From the NCBI RefSeq assembly GCF_034676545.1, contig NZ_JAUCBZ010000015.1, forward strand, positions 2,945,001 through 3,009,000: 64,000 bases of DNA, given 5' to 3'. The position numbers were made by a program, and so were the translations under genes. The notes below the pieces were generated by a model. The model had not been told where the DNA came from. It did not search any database and was given only the letters and a program-made list of their open reading frames with translations. Shown one piece after another: positions 18,674-27,404 of this stretch (within the stretch, counting starts at the first letter, position 1; every line of letters starts with the position of its first letter). The stretch comes from Pararhodobacter sp. Lineage in GTDB: Bacteria > Pseudomonadota > Alphaproteobacteria > Rhodobacterales > Rhodobacteraceae.

Positions 18674-19657
18674 ATGTCAATGAACGGAATATCACTGGGG
18701 TGTAACGGTCGCGGTCTTCAACACACGCGCCCGCTCTCGGTGGACGAACAGTTTTTGTTGCTGCGTGAAAGCGGGGTATTCGATCACTTTGATCGAATAC
18801 CTCTACCGGGCGAAGAACGCGCCTATGTGGACGCCTCCAACAAATACGGCATCCCGATGACCACCGGGTTGTGGACCTATCAGATCGGGCGCGATGAAGG
18901 ATTGATCAAAACCAATCTGGAATGGGCAAAGCGCGCCGGGGCGAAATGCCACAATCTGATGATCCTGACAGAACACGCCAAGGGTCATGTTGTTACCGAT
19001 GACGAGGTGGTGGAGTTCTATCTGCGCGCCCATGAGATCGGTGACGCCATGGGAATCACGGTCTGCACCGAAGTTCATATCTATATGTATACCGAGGATT
19101 TTCGCCGGGTGACGCCAATTGCCGACAAGATCCGCGCGCATGGCATCCCGTTTAACTTCGCCCTTGATCATAGCCATGTGTTGCTCAAGATCGAAGACCC
19201 AGAGGAACAGGATGCATCGGGGATTCGTGACGCACTGGCGGATGGTTCGCTGATTATCGACCCCTATGAAACGGGCAATGTGATCGACGCATGGATCGCG
19301 CAGGATATGGTGGTCTGGCTTCAGGTGCGCCCCGTGTCGCCGTCTGGCCCCAAGAACACCTCGATGATTGGCACGGGTGGGCGCTGGGGCCGTGCTTGTC
19401 AGTATCCGTTCATGCGCCCGAAGCCGGGCGAGTGGGATCACCCGTGGCATGCCCACCGTGTCGAGCCGTGCAAACATGTGGTGCGCAAGATGTTTGAACA
19501 CCACCGGACCTCGACCAAAAGTCCGTTGCAGTGGATCACCACTGATATGATCGACATGCCCGATTATGGCGGTGGCGTCGGGTATTCACTGTTCGAGCAA
19601 AACGTCGCACTCGCGGATTGGATGCGTTCGCTCTGGAATGATCCGCTAGGCCATTGA
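18674..19657 (+). CDS. Xylose-isomerase-like TIM-barrel protein
   Basis: About 327 residues. The fold is suggested by spaced acidic and His positions (TEVHIYMYTED, FALDHSHVLLKIEDPEE, WLQVRPVSP), as in the AP-endonuclease/xylose-isomerase barrel, where such residues bind a divalent metal. I chose the ATG at 18674, preceded by AAAGGAAG, over the upstream in-frame start at 18632, which lies within the permease gene. Last gene of the operon, followed by a strong terminator. It may isomerise or hydrolyse a late pathway intermediate; exact function unknown. Confidence 0.7.
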   Translation: MSMNGISLGCNGRGLQHTRPLSVDEQFLLLRESGVFDHFDRIPLPGEERAYVDASNKYGIPMTTGLWTYQIGRDEGLIKTNLEWAKRAGAKCHNLMILTEHAKGHVVTDDEVVEFYLRAHEIGDAMGITVCTEVHIYMYTEDFRRVTPIADKIRAHGIPFNFALDHSHVLLKIEDPEEQDASGIRDALADGSLIIDPYETGNVIDAWIAQDMVVWLQVRPVSPSGPKNTSMIGTGGRWGRACQYPFMRPKPGEWDHPWHAHRVEPCKHVVRKMFEHHRTSTKSPLQWITTDMIDMPDYGGGVGYSLFEQNVALADWMRSLWNDPLGH

Positions 19658-19736
19658 CGCCGCTCACGGCGTCATTGGCAGGGCAAACGCGCCGCGCAGA
19701 TGGCCGAGCCTGTTGCAAACCAACTTCCCAGCCTCA

Positions 19737-19773
19737 GCACCCCTCAGCGTTATGTCGAGGGGTGCCTTTTTTT
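19737..19773 (+). terminator. Rho-independent terminator of the catabolic operon
   Basis: A perfect 9-bp stem GCACCCCTC (19737-19745) / GAGGGGTGC (19757-19765) with an 11-base loop, followed by a run of seven T at 19767-19773. It ends the 13.6-19.7 kb operon about 80 bases after its last stop codon. Confidence 0.9.
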
Positions 19774-20187
19774 CGTGAAAATCCCGCGCTGCAATGCACC
19801 CACGCATTCCCGTCTGCGCCTCGGTTGGGGCGCGAGACCCCCTCAAGCCGCGCGAAATTGGGTGCCCGGTCCGGCGCGCGCCGTGATCGGCATCCGTGGT
19901 GCGGTGCGTGGAAAGGAGGTCAAAACTACGTTTCCTGCCACCTTGGCCCCCTGCCCGCATGACAAGGTGAACCGAGCGTTCCGGGCCCCTGAACCGAACG
20001 TGGGCATCTGGATTACAAACCATTTTCGTGGCCGCGCGGTGGTGAGTTTGGCGTGACGCCCGAGGAGGTCGGTTGTCAGTCTGGTGCCCCGGGTCTGTCA
20101 CGGCACGGTGTCCGTCACGGCGCAATGTCTGTCACATCTGGCTTTTCCGGCCTTGCGGCTTGATCCGCTCGCTGGTTTGCCCGGCGT
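19774..20187. other. Gene-poor stretch with short tandem repeats
   Basis: No supportable gene. Near its right part GTC(T/C)GTCAC occurs three times at 20093, 20110 and 20127, an exact 17-base spacing, with a weaker fourth copy about 18 bases upstream. Such spaced repeats occur at transposon ends and as protein-binding arrays. The IS5-type fragment starts immediately to the right, so an element end is the simpler reading. Confidence 0.4.
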
Positions 20188-20724
20188 TCATGCTGCGCAC
20201 GGCGTGATGCGACACGATTGGGCAAGGCGGCGCATGTTGTAGACAAGATTTTTCATCCCGATCTTGGCCTTGTCCCACACCAGGCCGATCGTGCGCACCA
20301 GGGTGCCGCCCATGTCGTTGGCCTGCGCACCGAAGACATATTCGACACGGACCCGCACGGTGGATTTGGTCCGGTTGCTGCCCTTGGCCTGTTCGGTCAA
20401 CGGCTTGCCCGTCGCCCGGCGGGAGCCGTCGACGATCAGCACGCGGAAATCGAAATGATGCGTTGCCGTTTCGCCATTCGGCCTCACCCATTTGAACGGA
20501 ACCTGGTTCTCAAGGCCCACCACATCGGGTCGCGCGATGGCCACGAGAGCGGTGCACAGCTCGGTGTGGCGCTCGATATCCGTGGTCCGACCCTCGTCAG
20601 GCGAAAAGGTGAATTGGCCGGTGACAGAGCCAACGCCATGTGGCGCTCGGTGACGACTCGCGCGATATAGCAGCAATCCGATTGTGGTTTCGCCCGCGCA
20701 CGGGCAAGCTGCGCCAAGACCCAT
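20188..20724 (-). pseudogene. Chimeric remnant: TnsA-like segment joined to IS5-type transposase C-terminus
   Basis: The C-terminal half reads RVRVEYVFGAQANDMGG, then LVRTIGLVWDKAKIGMKNL and YNMRR, the end of an IS5-family transposase. The preceding part (ARPDVVGLENQVPFKWVRP, then ETATHHFDFRVLIVDG) is unlike IS5 and recalls the N-terminal endonuclease domain of TnsA-like proteins (E...Q-P-F...H..DF-V). The two parts appear joined by a deletion. It is not a functional transposase because the DDE core is missing. The TnsA-like reading is tentative. Confidence 0.55.
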
Positions 20725-20745
20725 AAGACCGGATACTTAATTGAT

Positions 20746-22182
20746 ATGTCAAAGAAGACGCTCAATCAAAGCAACCTTGAAAAGCTCGGCCCTGAAAAGC
20801 TCGCCGCGCTGGTGATGGACCTCGTGCAAGGCAGCGCCGCGCTTCAGCGCCGGGCGCGGATGGAGCTGAGTGCCGCGCAAGGCCCCAAAGACGTGGCCGC
20901 CGATCTGCGCAAGCGCTTTGCCTCGCTGCGCCGCTCAACCAGTTATGTGGACTGGCAAAAGCAACGCGCTTTGGTCAAGGATCTCAACGGCCTGCTATCA
21001 ATGATCGACACGGTGATAACACCACAAGACCCGCTTGAGGGTTTCGAGTTGCTCTGGTCTTTCCTGCTGCTGGCCCCGTCGATTTATGAGCGCACGGACG
21101 ATAGCAACGGCGTGATCGGCGATGTTTTTGGCGAGGCCGTGGACAGGATCGAGCACCTGTCCCCCAAGATCAGCCTTGACGCCAAATCTCTGGCCGAGCG
21201 CATTCTCGAGGCGGTGACCGATGCCGGCTATGGCGAATTCGACGGCATCATCCCGGCCACCGCGGATGCCTTGGGCGCTGAGGGGCTGGAGCATCTCAAG
21301 ACGATCACCAAGGCTTGGGAAGCCGCCCCGCCAAGCGCGCAGGACCTGGAGCGCTATCGGGGTTACGGGCTCTCTTCCGCGCCCGAGGACGCTGTGCTGC
21401 GCAACAAGCAGCTGACATCCTCGATCATCCTTGCGGATGTGGCCGACGCCCAAGGCGACGTTGACGCCTATATGGCGCGCTATTCGGCCGAGCAATTGAC
21501 CTATGGCACCATCGCCCCCGACGTCGCGCGCCGCTTGCTGGACGCGGATCGTGTCGACGAGGCTTACAAGATCATCATGGGCGCAAAGGCCGCCGAGGAC
21601 GGAAAACCGTTCCGCATGTTCCGCCACGATCTCGATGCCGTCTACGAGGAGTGCCTTGAACGGCTGGGCAAGACGGATGACCTGAAGGCCCATCTGTGGG
21701 ACAGTTTCGCGCAAACCCTCAGCGACCGCAGCCTGCGCGCCTATCTGAAACTCCTGCCGGACTTCGACGATATCGAGGCCGAGGAAAAGGCGCTGGATCT
21801 GGCGGAAACACACCCGCATCTGGGCGCCGCGCTGAACTTCCTCATCGGCTGGCCCGCCCCTGCGCGTGCCGCAGCCGTTGTCCTGTCGCGGGCCAAGGAT
21901 CTCGACGGGAATTCCTACGATACGCTCACGGCGGCGGCGGATGCGCTAGACGCAGGGCACCCGCTGGCCGCAACTCTCCTGCGCCGCGCGATGATCGAGG
22001 ACACGCTGAACGGTGCGAAATCAAAGCGCTACCGCTATGCCGCCGGCCATCTCGCCGAATGCGCGGCCAGCCACCCCCACATTGAAAAGTATCACGGCTT
22101 TCCGACACATGAGCGCTTCGTCGAGGCGCTGAAGCAAAAACATGGTCGCAAATACGGCTTCTGGACGCTGGTCGAGGGATGA
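20746..22182 (+). CDS. DUF6880-like protein of unknown function
   Basis: A 478-residue soluble helical protein with an N-terminus (NLEKLGPEKLAALVMDL) and a VDWQKQRALVKDL segment that match my memory of the DUF6880 family; these proteins resemble tetratricopeptide-type helical repeats. No catalytic motif is evident. The gene is intact but is boxed in by IS5-type fragments on both sides and lacks any functional neighbour, so it was probably carried in by transposition. Role unknown. Confidence 0.75.
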   Translation: MSKKTLNQSNLEKLGPEKLAALVMDLVQGSAALQRRARMELSAAQGPKDVAADLRKRFASLRRSTSYVDWQKQRALVKDLNGLLSMIDTVITPQDPLEGFELLWSFLLLAPSIYERTDDSNGVIGDVFGEAVDRIEHLSPKISLDAKSLAERILEAVTDAGYGEFDGIIPATADALGAEGLEHLKTITKAWEAAPPSAQDLERYRGYGLSSAPEDAVLRNKQLTSSIILADVADAQGDVDAYMARYSAEQLTYGTIAPDVARRLLDADRVDEAYKIIMGAKAAEDGKPFRMFRHDLDAVYEECLERLGKTDDLKAHLWDSFAQTLSDRSLRAYLKLLPDFDDIEAEEKALDLAETHPHLGAALNFLIGWPAPARAAAVVLSRAKDLDGNSYDTLTAAADALDAGHPLAATLLRRAMIEDTLNGAKSKRYRYAAGHLAECAASHPHIEKYHGFPTHERFVEALKQKHGRKYGFWTLVEG

Positions 22183-22469
22183 TATCAGGCCCTTGGCCGC
22201 GCCTCAGAGCCGATCGTGCGCGGTCGGAACGATGGTTTCGGGCGATGACGGGAATGTCGGATTTTCCAATCGGCCGCCAAGCCTTTCTGACACTGACCTT
22301 GAGCGGCAAATCTACCCGTGGACGGCAGATGATGTGTCAAACCGTGCGACCCAACCCGACTGGGCTTCTATCAGTGAGGATTTGGCGTTTTCGACCTTTG
22401 ATCCGCTTGCCCATTGCCCGGCAACACAGGCTTGCGTGTGTGAGAGGGGGCATCGTCGCCGGAAAGGGA

Positions 22470-22600
22470 GATGTTTTCAGAGGTTTTCACGCTCTGGCTG
22501 TCGATCACACCGGCAGTCGGCTGCACGTCGCGTCCTGCCGCGAAGCGCGCGGCCGCGACCGGGTGGCGGTTGATCTCGGCCAGCAGGCCATCCTGATCTC
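22470..22600 (-). pseudogene. IS5-type transposase DDE-core scrap
   Basis: On the minus strand the translation gives GRDVQPTAGVIDSQSVKTSE, which carries the first catalytic Asp of IS5-family transposases (usual form ...AAIIDSQSVK). Similarity ends on both sides within about 40 codons. It has the same orientation as the IS5 C-terminal piece at 20.2 kb, on the other side of the DUF6880-like gene. The rest of 22183-22809 shows nothing else. Confidence 0.6.
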
Positions 22601-22809
22601 CGTTTTGTTTCGCAACCGAACAGAACCACAACCTGCTGAATTCACCTAATCCGTTTCAGATCGGACATTTGGAAACATCATGGAGAACATCGATACCTCA
22701 TATTGATACAAGCAATTTTTGTGATGATGATTGATCTGCTACTGTTTGGACAACTCAACATGCGCGCCTCGTGTTCGCGCCGCCAAGTTTCAAACACAAG
22801 GATTGCTCC

Positions 22810-23709
22810 ATGGCCCCTAAACCCTCCACCTTCACCACATTGGGGACCGCTGGCGGACCCGTGCCAAATCCCCAGCGCGCGCAACCCGCGCATGTATTGA
22901 TGCATGGTGAAGAACCCATCTTGATTGATTGTGGCGATGGTGCCGTTGGACAGTTGATCCGCGCGGGTGTCGATTACCGCTCTGTGAACCGTGTTTTCCT
23001 GTCGCATCACCATTTCGACCATATCGGCGGCTTGTTTGCGCTGCTTGGCGTCAACATGATGACGATGCGCAAGACGCCGTTGACGATCTACGGCCCTCCC
23101 GGCACCAAGGCGATCGTCGATGGGATCGTCGCGGCCAGCAGCGGACCGAATGAGATCGGCTTTGGCGTGCCGGGTCAGGCGCTGCCAAAGATCAGCGACT
23201 TTGTGTCTGTGCGGGAAATCACCCCCACCGACACCGTCACGCTTGACGGCTTGACCGTGACCTGTTGCGAAAACACGCATTACCGTCCCGAGGCTGAACT
23301 GGGCACGCCCGGCCCGCTGTCTCTGTCCTTGCGCTTTGATCTGGCGGATCGCAGCGTTCTTTTTACCGGCGATACCGGGCCCTGCAAGGCGGTCGAAGCC
23401 TTGGCGAAGGGCGTCGATCTTGTCATCGGCGAAATGATGGATATCGAGTTGATCATGGGTCGAATCCGGGCGGCAAATCCGAACCAGTCCGCAGCTCACA
23501 TCGCCAAAATCCAAACCCACATTTCGGACCATCACATCACCGCCGAGCAATTGGCGGACCTGGCCGAAGGCGCAGGGGCCAGCCATGTGGTCGCCACGCA
23601 TCTGCCGCCGGGCGTTGCCACGCCAAAGACCGCCCCCGAGTATGCCGCCCGCATTCAGGCACGGTTTTCGGGCAGCGTGTCGATCAGTCAGGATCTGGAA
23701 AGCTACTGA
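22810..23709 (+). CDS. MBL-fold metal-dependent hydrolase (RNase Z-like group)
   Basis: About 299 residues from the ATG at 22810, preceded by AAGGA at about 22798; the upstream in-frame start at 22771 has no binding site. The metallo-beta-lactamase motif is complete (LSHHHFDHIGG), further metal ligands are present (CENTHYRPE; FTGDTGPC with the bridging Asp; THISDHHIT; ATHLPPG). The ordering resembles RNase Z and arylsulfatase-type hydrolases. It stands alone upstream of a TRAP binding protein and may serve the same pathway. Confidence 0.85.
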   Translation: MAPKPSTFTTLGTAGGPVPNPQRAQPAHVLMHGEEPILIDCGDGAVGQLIRAGVDYRSVNRVFLSHHHFDHIGGLFALLGVNMMTMRKTPLTIYGPPGTKAIVDGIVAASSGPNEIGFGVPGQALPKISDFVSVREITPTDTVTLDGLTVTCCENTHYRPEAELGTPGPLSLSLRFDLADRSVLFTGDTGPCKAVEALAKGVDLVIGEMMDIELIMGRIRAANPNQSAAHIAKIQTHISDHHITAEQLADLAEGAGASHVVATHLPPGVATPKTAPEYAARIQARFSGSVSISQDLESY

Positions 23710-23896
23710 CACAGGCAATTGGGCTTGGCGGCGCGGCGATGATCACACGCGCCCGTGCCAAGCCCCTGCACTTGAAAAGTGTAACGCTCAGGTATTCGCG
23801 GAATCGATAGATCCAATTCAATCAATCAAATATGCGAACGATCCGGTTGCCGTTAAACTCAACGCACAAAGATTTTCTACTTCTGGGAGGAACACC

Positions 23897-24931
23897 ATGA
23901 AAACGACACTGATAGCCGGCCTGATGGCGGCGACAGCCCTGATGACCCCATTTGCTGCGACTGCGGAAACCCTGGCATTCGGCACCGGCAATAGCGCCGA
24001 AGCTCCAGTGGTCCGCATGATCTTTACGCCCTGGGCCGAGCGGGTGAACGCGCAGGGTGGTGACGCCCTGAACATCGAAATGCGTCATGGGCGCATGATC
24101 ATCACCCCGGACAATTTTGTTGACCGGCTGATTGATGACGTCGTGCAGATCACCTGGGGCCTTGCGGTCTACCAGCCCGGCAACTTCCCGCGGTCTCTGG
24201 TGTCAACCATGCCGCTGATGACCGAAAGCTCGGCGGCGGCGGCGATGGCCTTTTGCCGCCTGTATGAAAATGGCGACTTCGGCGCAGAATGGGAGAATTA
24301 TATCCCGCTGCTGTATGTGCCCTTCCCGCAGGTGGGCGCGCATCTGAATGGTGAACCGCTGACCAGCATGGAAGACCTTGCCGGCATGAAAATCATGACC
24401 GGCAGCCCCATCGCGGCGGGCATCGTTCAGGCCTATGGCGGAACGCCCCTGTCGATCCAGCTTCCAGAGCAATATCAGGCACTTCAGCGCGGCACGGCCG
24501 ACGGCACATTCATGTCCTGGACCGCCTTCCCCGCCTTCAACCTGCAAGAGGTTACGACCGATCACCTGATCGCCCCGCTTGGCGGTGCCACCGGGATCGC
24601 CTTCATGAGCCGCGCGCGGTTCGAAGCTCTGTCGCCCGAAGCGCAAGAGGTTCTGCGGGCGAATTCCGGCTGCGACGAAGCGGCCAGAACGGGTGCGATC
24701 GTTGACGGCTGGGAAAACGGCGCCCGCGACCGCGTTGCAGCCATGGACGGGCACACCATCACAACGCTGTCGAGCGAGGGCTTGGCGGAATTGTCGGATC
24801 GCGTGATGGCCAACGTGATCGCCGGTTTCGACGGTCGCGTTCCCGGAGGTGCAGATCTGATCGCGACCTGGCAGGCTGCCGTGGCACAAGCCGCGATTGA
24901 CGCGCCCGAAATCCTTGCGCAAGAGCGGTAA
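23897..24931 (+). CDS. TRAP transporter substrate-binding protein (DctP family)
   Basis: About 344 residues. The start at 23897 is supported by GGGAGG six bases upstream; longer in-frame starts run back into the MBL gene. Residues 1-23 form a Sec signal peptide ending in ATAETL. The body has the DctP signatures (IRMIFTPWAERVN, a LAGMKIMTGSP segment, and an Arg-containing binding region). It is periplasmic and would hand a carboxylate to a DctQM permease. No permease is adjacent; the fused permease at 33-35 kb is the likely partner. Confidence 0.88.
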   Translation: MKTTLIAGLMAATALMTPFAATAETLAFGTGNSAEAPVVRMIFTPWAERVNAQGGDALNIEMRHGRMIITPDNFVDRLIDDVVQITWGLAVYQPGNFPRSLVSTMPLMTESSAAAAMAFCRLYENGDFGAEWENYIPLLYVPFPQVGAHLNGEPLTSMEDLAGMKIMTGSPIAAGIVQAYGGTPLSIQLPEQYQALQRGTADGTFMSWTAFPAFNLQEVTTDHLIAPLGGATGIAFMSRARFEALSPEAQEVLRANSGCDEAARTGAIVDGWENGARDRVAAMDGHTITTLSSEGLAELSDRVMANVIAGFDGRVPGGADLIATWQAAVAQAAIDAPEILAQER

Positions 24932-24995
24932 GATCGCGCGGCGTTGGTCTTGTGACCGAATGCACGATCCGATCCTCAAGACCCTCAAATGACAT

Positions 24996-25027
24996 CAAAA
25001 AGGCCGGCGGTGATACCGCCGACCTTT
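24996..25027. terminator. Bidirectional terminator between convergent genes
   Basis: Stem GGCCGGCGGT / ACCGCCGACC (25002-25011 and 25015-25024, one mismatch) with a 3-base loop, flanked by five A on the left and TTT on the right. It lies between the TRAP binding protein and the aldolase pseudogene, which converge on it. Confidence 0.75.
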
Positions 25028-25054
25028 CCAATGGTGAGGTCCAATGGGTTTTGA

Positions 25055-25832
25055 TCAACTGTCGAAACCCGGAAACTGACGCCGCGCCTTGCGCAACTGG
25101 GCCTGCCAAGGACCGGCGCTGAACGGGGTGGCGCGGCTCCAGGTGCCCTTGGCCTCTTTGGCGGCGCGGTCGATGATCTCTTGGTCGATGAGATAGGGCT
25201 CAAGGCCGCCAGGCCCCGTGCCACTGGCGATCCGCACCGAACAGGCGCGGTTCAACATATAGGCCAGAAAATACGCCTCTTTCACCGAATGCCCCCAAAC
25301 AATCATGCCGTGCCCCCGCAGCAAGGTCACTTGGCTTTGCTTGAAGCAGGCCACCAGCTTTTTCGCTTCATTCGGGCCGGTCAGAAAGCCCTCATAGTCG
25401 TGATAGGCAACCTCACCAATCCAGATCGCCCATTGATTGTTGCGCACCAGCCCTTGTTTTTGCATCGAGACACCGATGGTGTTGAAGGAATGCGCATGGA
25501 TCACGCACTTGGCCTCAGGGATCGCGTCATAGACTCTTTTGTGCATCGGATAATCCAGCGGCTTGAGGGGTTTCGCCTGCGCATACTCGAAATCCGCGCG
25601 ACCGGTTATCGACCAGATCGACCAGCGCGTCAAAATTCCGGTCCCAGTCCTCAAAGATCTCGTGGGTATCCCGGTAGAGATCCGACAGATTGATTGCTTG
25701 CCCATCGGCACGCACCAAACCGGGAACCTTCGTATCCCCCAGCACGTATGTCCCGATCCCGAAGGTGTTTTCAAATAGACCCGTCGCCGGGTTGACGATA
25801 CGGTTTCCCGTAGTCACGATTTCCTTTTGCAT
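25055..25832 (-). pseudogene. Class II aldolase/adducin-family gene with a frameshift
   Basis: The N-terminal part reads in one frame from an ATG at 25832 (MQKEIVTTGNRIVNPATG ... FDALVDLVDN) and the C-terminal part in another (GRADFEYAQAKPLKPLDYP ... HAHSFN ... RGHGMIVWG). The switch lies at about 25590-25605. Together they make a normal-length class II aldolase with metal-binding His in HAHS and RGHG. The family includes sugar-phosphate aldolases and ring-cleavage-pathway decarboxylases. A single-base indel is the simplest cause; sequencing error is possible. Confidence 0.75.
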
Positions 25833-25883
25833 AGGTGGAATTGAGAAGAATGACCCGCCGCCCCACTCAGTTTGTGCAGACCG

Positions 25884-26394
25884 ATGCCCCCGATTGAGCC
25901 GTCGCTGACACCGCGCAAGCGGCCCACGCAGACGCGCTCAAAGCTGTTGGTGGATTCGATCCTCGAGGGGGGCGGTTCGCGTGCTTGAGGCGCGTGGACG
26001 GGCGGAGTTCACGACCACCGCCATCGCCGAGCAAGCCGGCATGGCGATCGAACAGGCGGTAGCGGTGTTGATCCATGCGTTGGCACGGGACAGGCCCTCG
26101 ACTCGATTGTCGCGAATCCTCGAGGAAGAGGAAGAACGCCTGCCGCGAACCCCCGAGTTGATCGAGATAGAGGCCGCCATTCGCGACACCTCTGCCCAGT
26201 TCTTTCGGCTGTTGTTTGCCGGGCGTTTGCCCAATCCCCGCATAGAAATCCTTACCCTTGATGCCTTCAAGATCGCGCGTGCCATGTTCGATGGCCCGCA
26301 AGCCGATGTCGACCCAACCGGGCCCGACGCGCTGCCGGTCAGGATCGCCAATGTGATCCTTGGATATTTTGACCGCGTCTTGCGAGACACCTGA
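25884..26394 (+). pseudogene. TetR-family regulator, frameshifted and internally deleted
   Basis: The opening reads RKRPTQTRSKLLVDSILE from an ATG at 25884, then hits a stop; the continuation lies in another frame (AVRVLEARGRAEFTTTAIAEQAG). The shift is near 25965-25975. The helix-turn-helix then breaks off: the expected recognition helix (of the SxGSLYQYFP type) is missing and the text jumps to IEQAVAVLIHALA. The ligand-binding part follows in frame to the stop. Such a protein could not bind DNA normally. It is divergent from the frameshifted aldolase gene, its likely former target. Confidence 0.7.
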
Positions 26395-26395
26395 A

Positions 26396-27364
26396 TTACG
26401 ACCCGCCCGCAACAACGGCTTGGTCGATCACCCCGAACAGCGGCTGCCCGTCACGCGCGCGGCATTCCATGCGGACACGGTCACCGAACTGCATGTAGGG
26501 CGTCTGCGCAGCGCCCAGATCGAGCAGTTCAATGCCGCGTCGTTCGGCGATGCATGACGACCCGATCTCGCGGAAATTTTCGTTCGAGACCGTGCCGGAG
26601 CCAATGATCGTGCCCGCCACCAAGACGCGGGTGCGGGCGGCATGGGCCACCAGTTCATCAAAACCAAACGACATGGGGTAGCCCTCGGCCGCGCCGAAAC
26701 GTGCGCCGTTCAGATCGACAATCAGCGGCAGGTCCACGCGGCTGTCGCGCCACGCCTCGCCCAACTCGTCTGGCGTCACGGCAACCGGCGCCACCGAGCA
26801 CGCGGGCTTGGCCTGCACCCAGCCAAAGCCGGTTTTCATCTCGATCGGGGCCAGTGTGCGCAAAGACCAATCGTTGATCTGCACCAACAGGCGGATGTGA
26901 CCTTGTGCGGTTGCGGCATCGGTGCCCATCGGCACGGCATCGCAAATCACCCCGAATTCGCCCTCAAAATCAATGCCATCCGCCTCGGACGGCAGGGGAA
27001 CATCGGCGGTGGCCGCCAGGAACTGATGCGACATGCCTTGATACATCAGCGGGCGGCCCTTGGGCGTCGGGTCCATTTTGAAGACTTTTTGCATCAGATC
27101 GCCGTGGCTGTCATAGGCCGATCCGTCCAGCCATTGCCACGCGCGCGGCAGCGGCGCCAGCGCCTGTGCCGCGTCAAAATCAGCGCCACCGCCTGCATTC
27201 AGCGCGGCATATTGCGCCTCAAGCTGCGGGGCGAACCCGTCCCAGTTTTCCAGCAGCGCCTGCATCGTCTGCGCCCCTTGCGCGGGTTCAATCCGGCGCT
27301 GATCACGGCTTACAACATGCAGGCGACCGTCTGGGGTTCCATCGGGCAATGTGGTCAGTTTCAT
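26396..27364 (-). CDS. Fumarylacetoacetate hydrolase family protein
   Basis: A 322-residue protein of the FAH superfamily. The metal-binding acidic cluster is seen in DFEGEFGVICD (E..E..D pattern), and the later GSGTVSNEN and the C-terminal Gly/Asp segments fit. Members hydrolyse C-C bonds of beta-diketo acids or isomerise/decarboxylate ring-cleavage products. It is the last gene of the minus-strand set monooxygenase-hydrolase-FAH, 40 bases after the hydrolase gene, so it probably acts late in a ring-cleavage route. Confidence 0.88.
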   Translation of the reverse strand: MKLTTLPDGTPDGRLHVVSRDQRRIEPAQGAQTMQALLENWDGFAPQLEAQYAALNAGGGADFDAAQALAPLPRAWQWLDGSAYDSHGDLMQKVFKMDPTPKGRPLMYQGMSHQFLAATADVPLPSEADGIDFEGEFGVICDAVPMGTDAATAQGHIRLLVQINDWSLRTLAPIEMKTGFGWVQAKPACSVAPVAVTPDELGEAWRDSRVDLPLIVDLNGARFGAAEGYPMSFGFDELVAHAARTRVLVAGTIIGSGTVSNENFREIGSSCIAERRGIELLDLGAAQTPYMQFGDRVRMECRARDGQPLFGVIDQAVVAGGS

Positions 27365-27404
27365 AGGTTACTCCGTGTAATTGTGCGCCGGAAAACTGGG
27401 ATCG

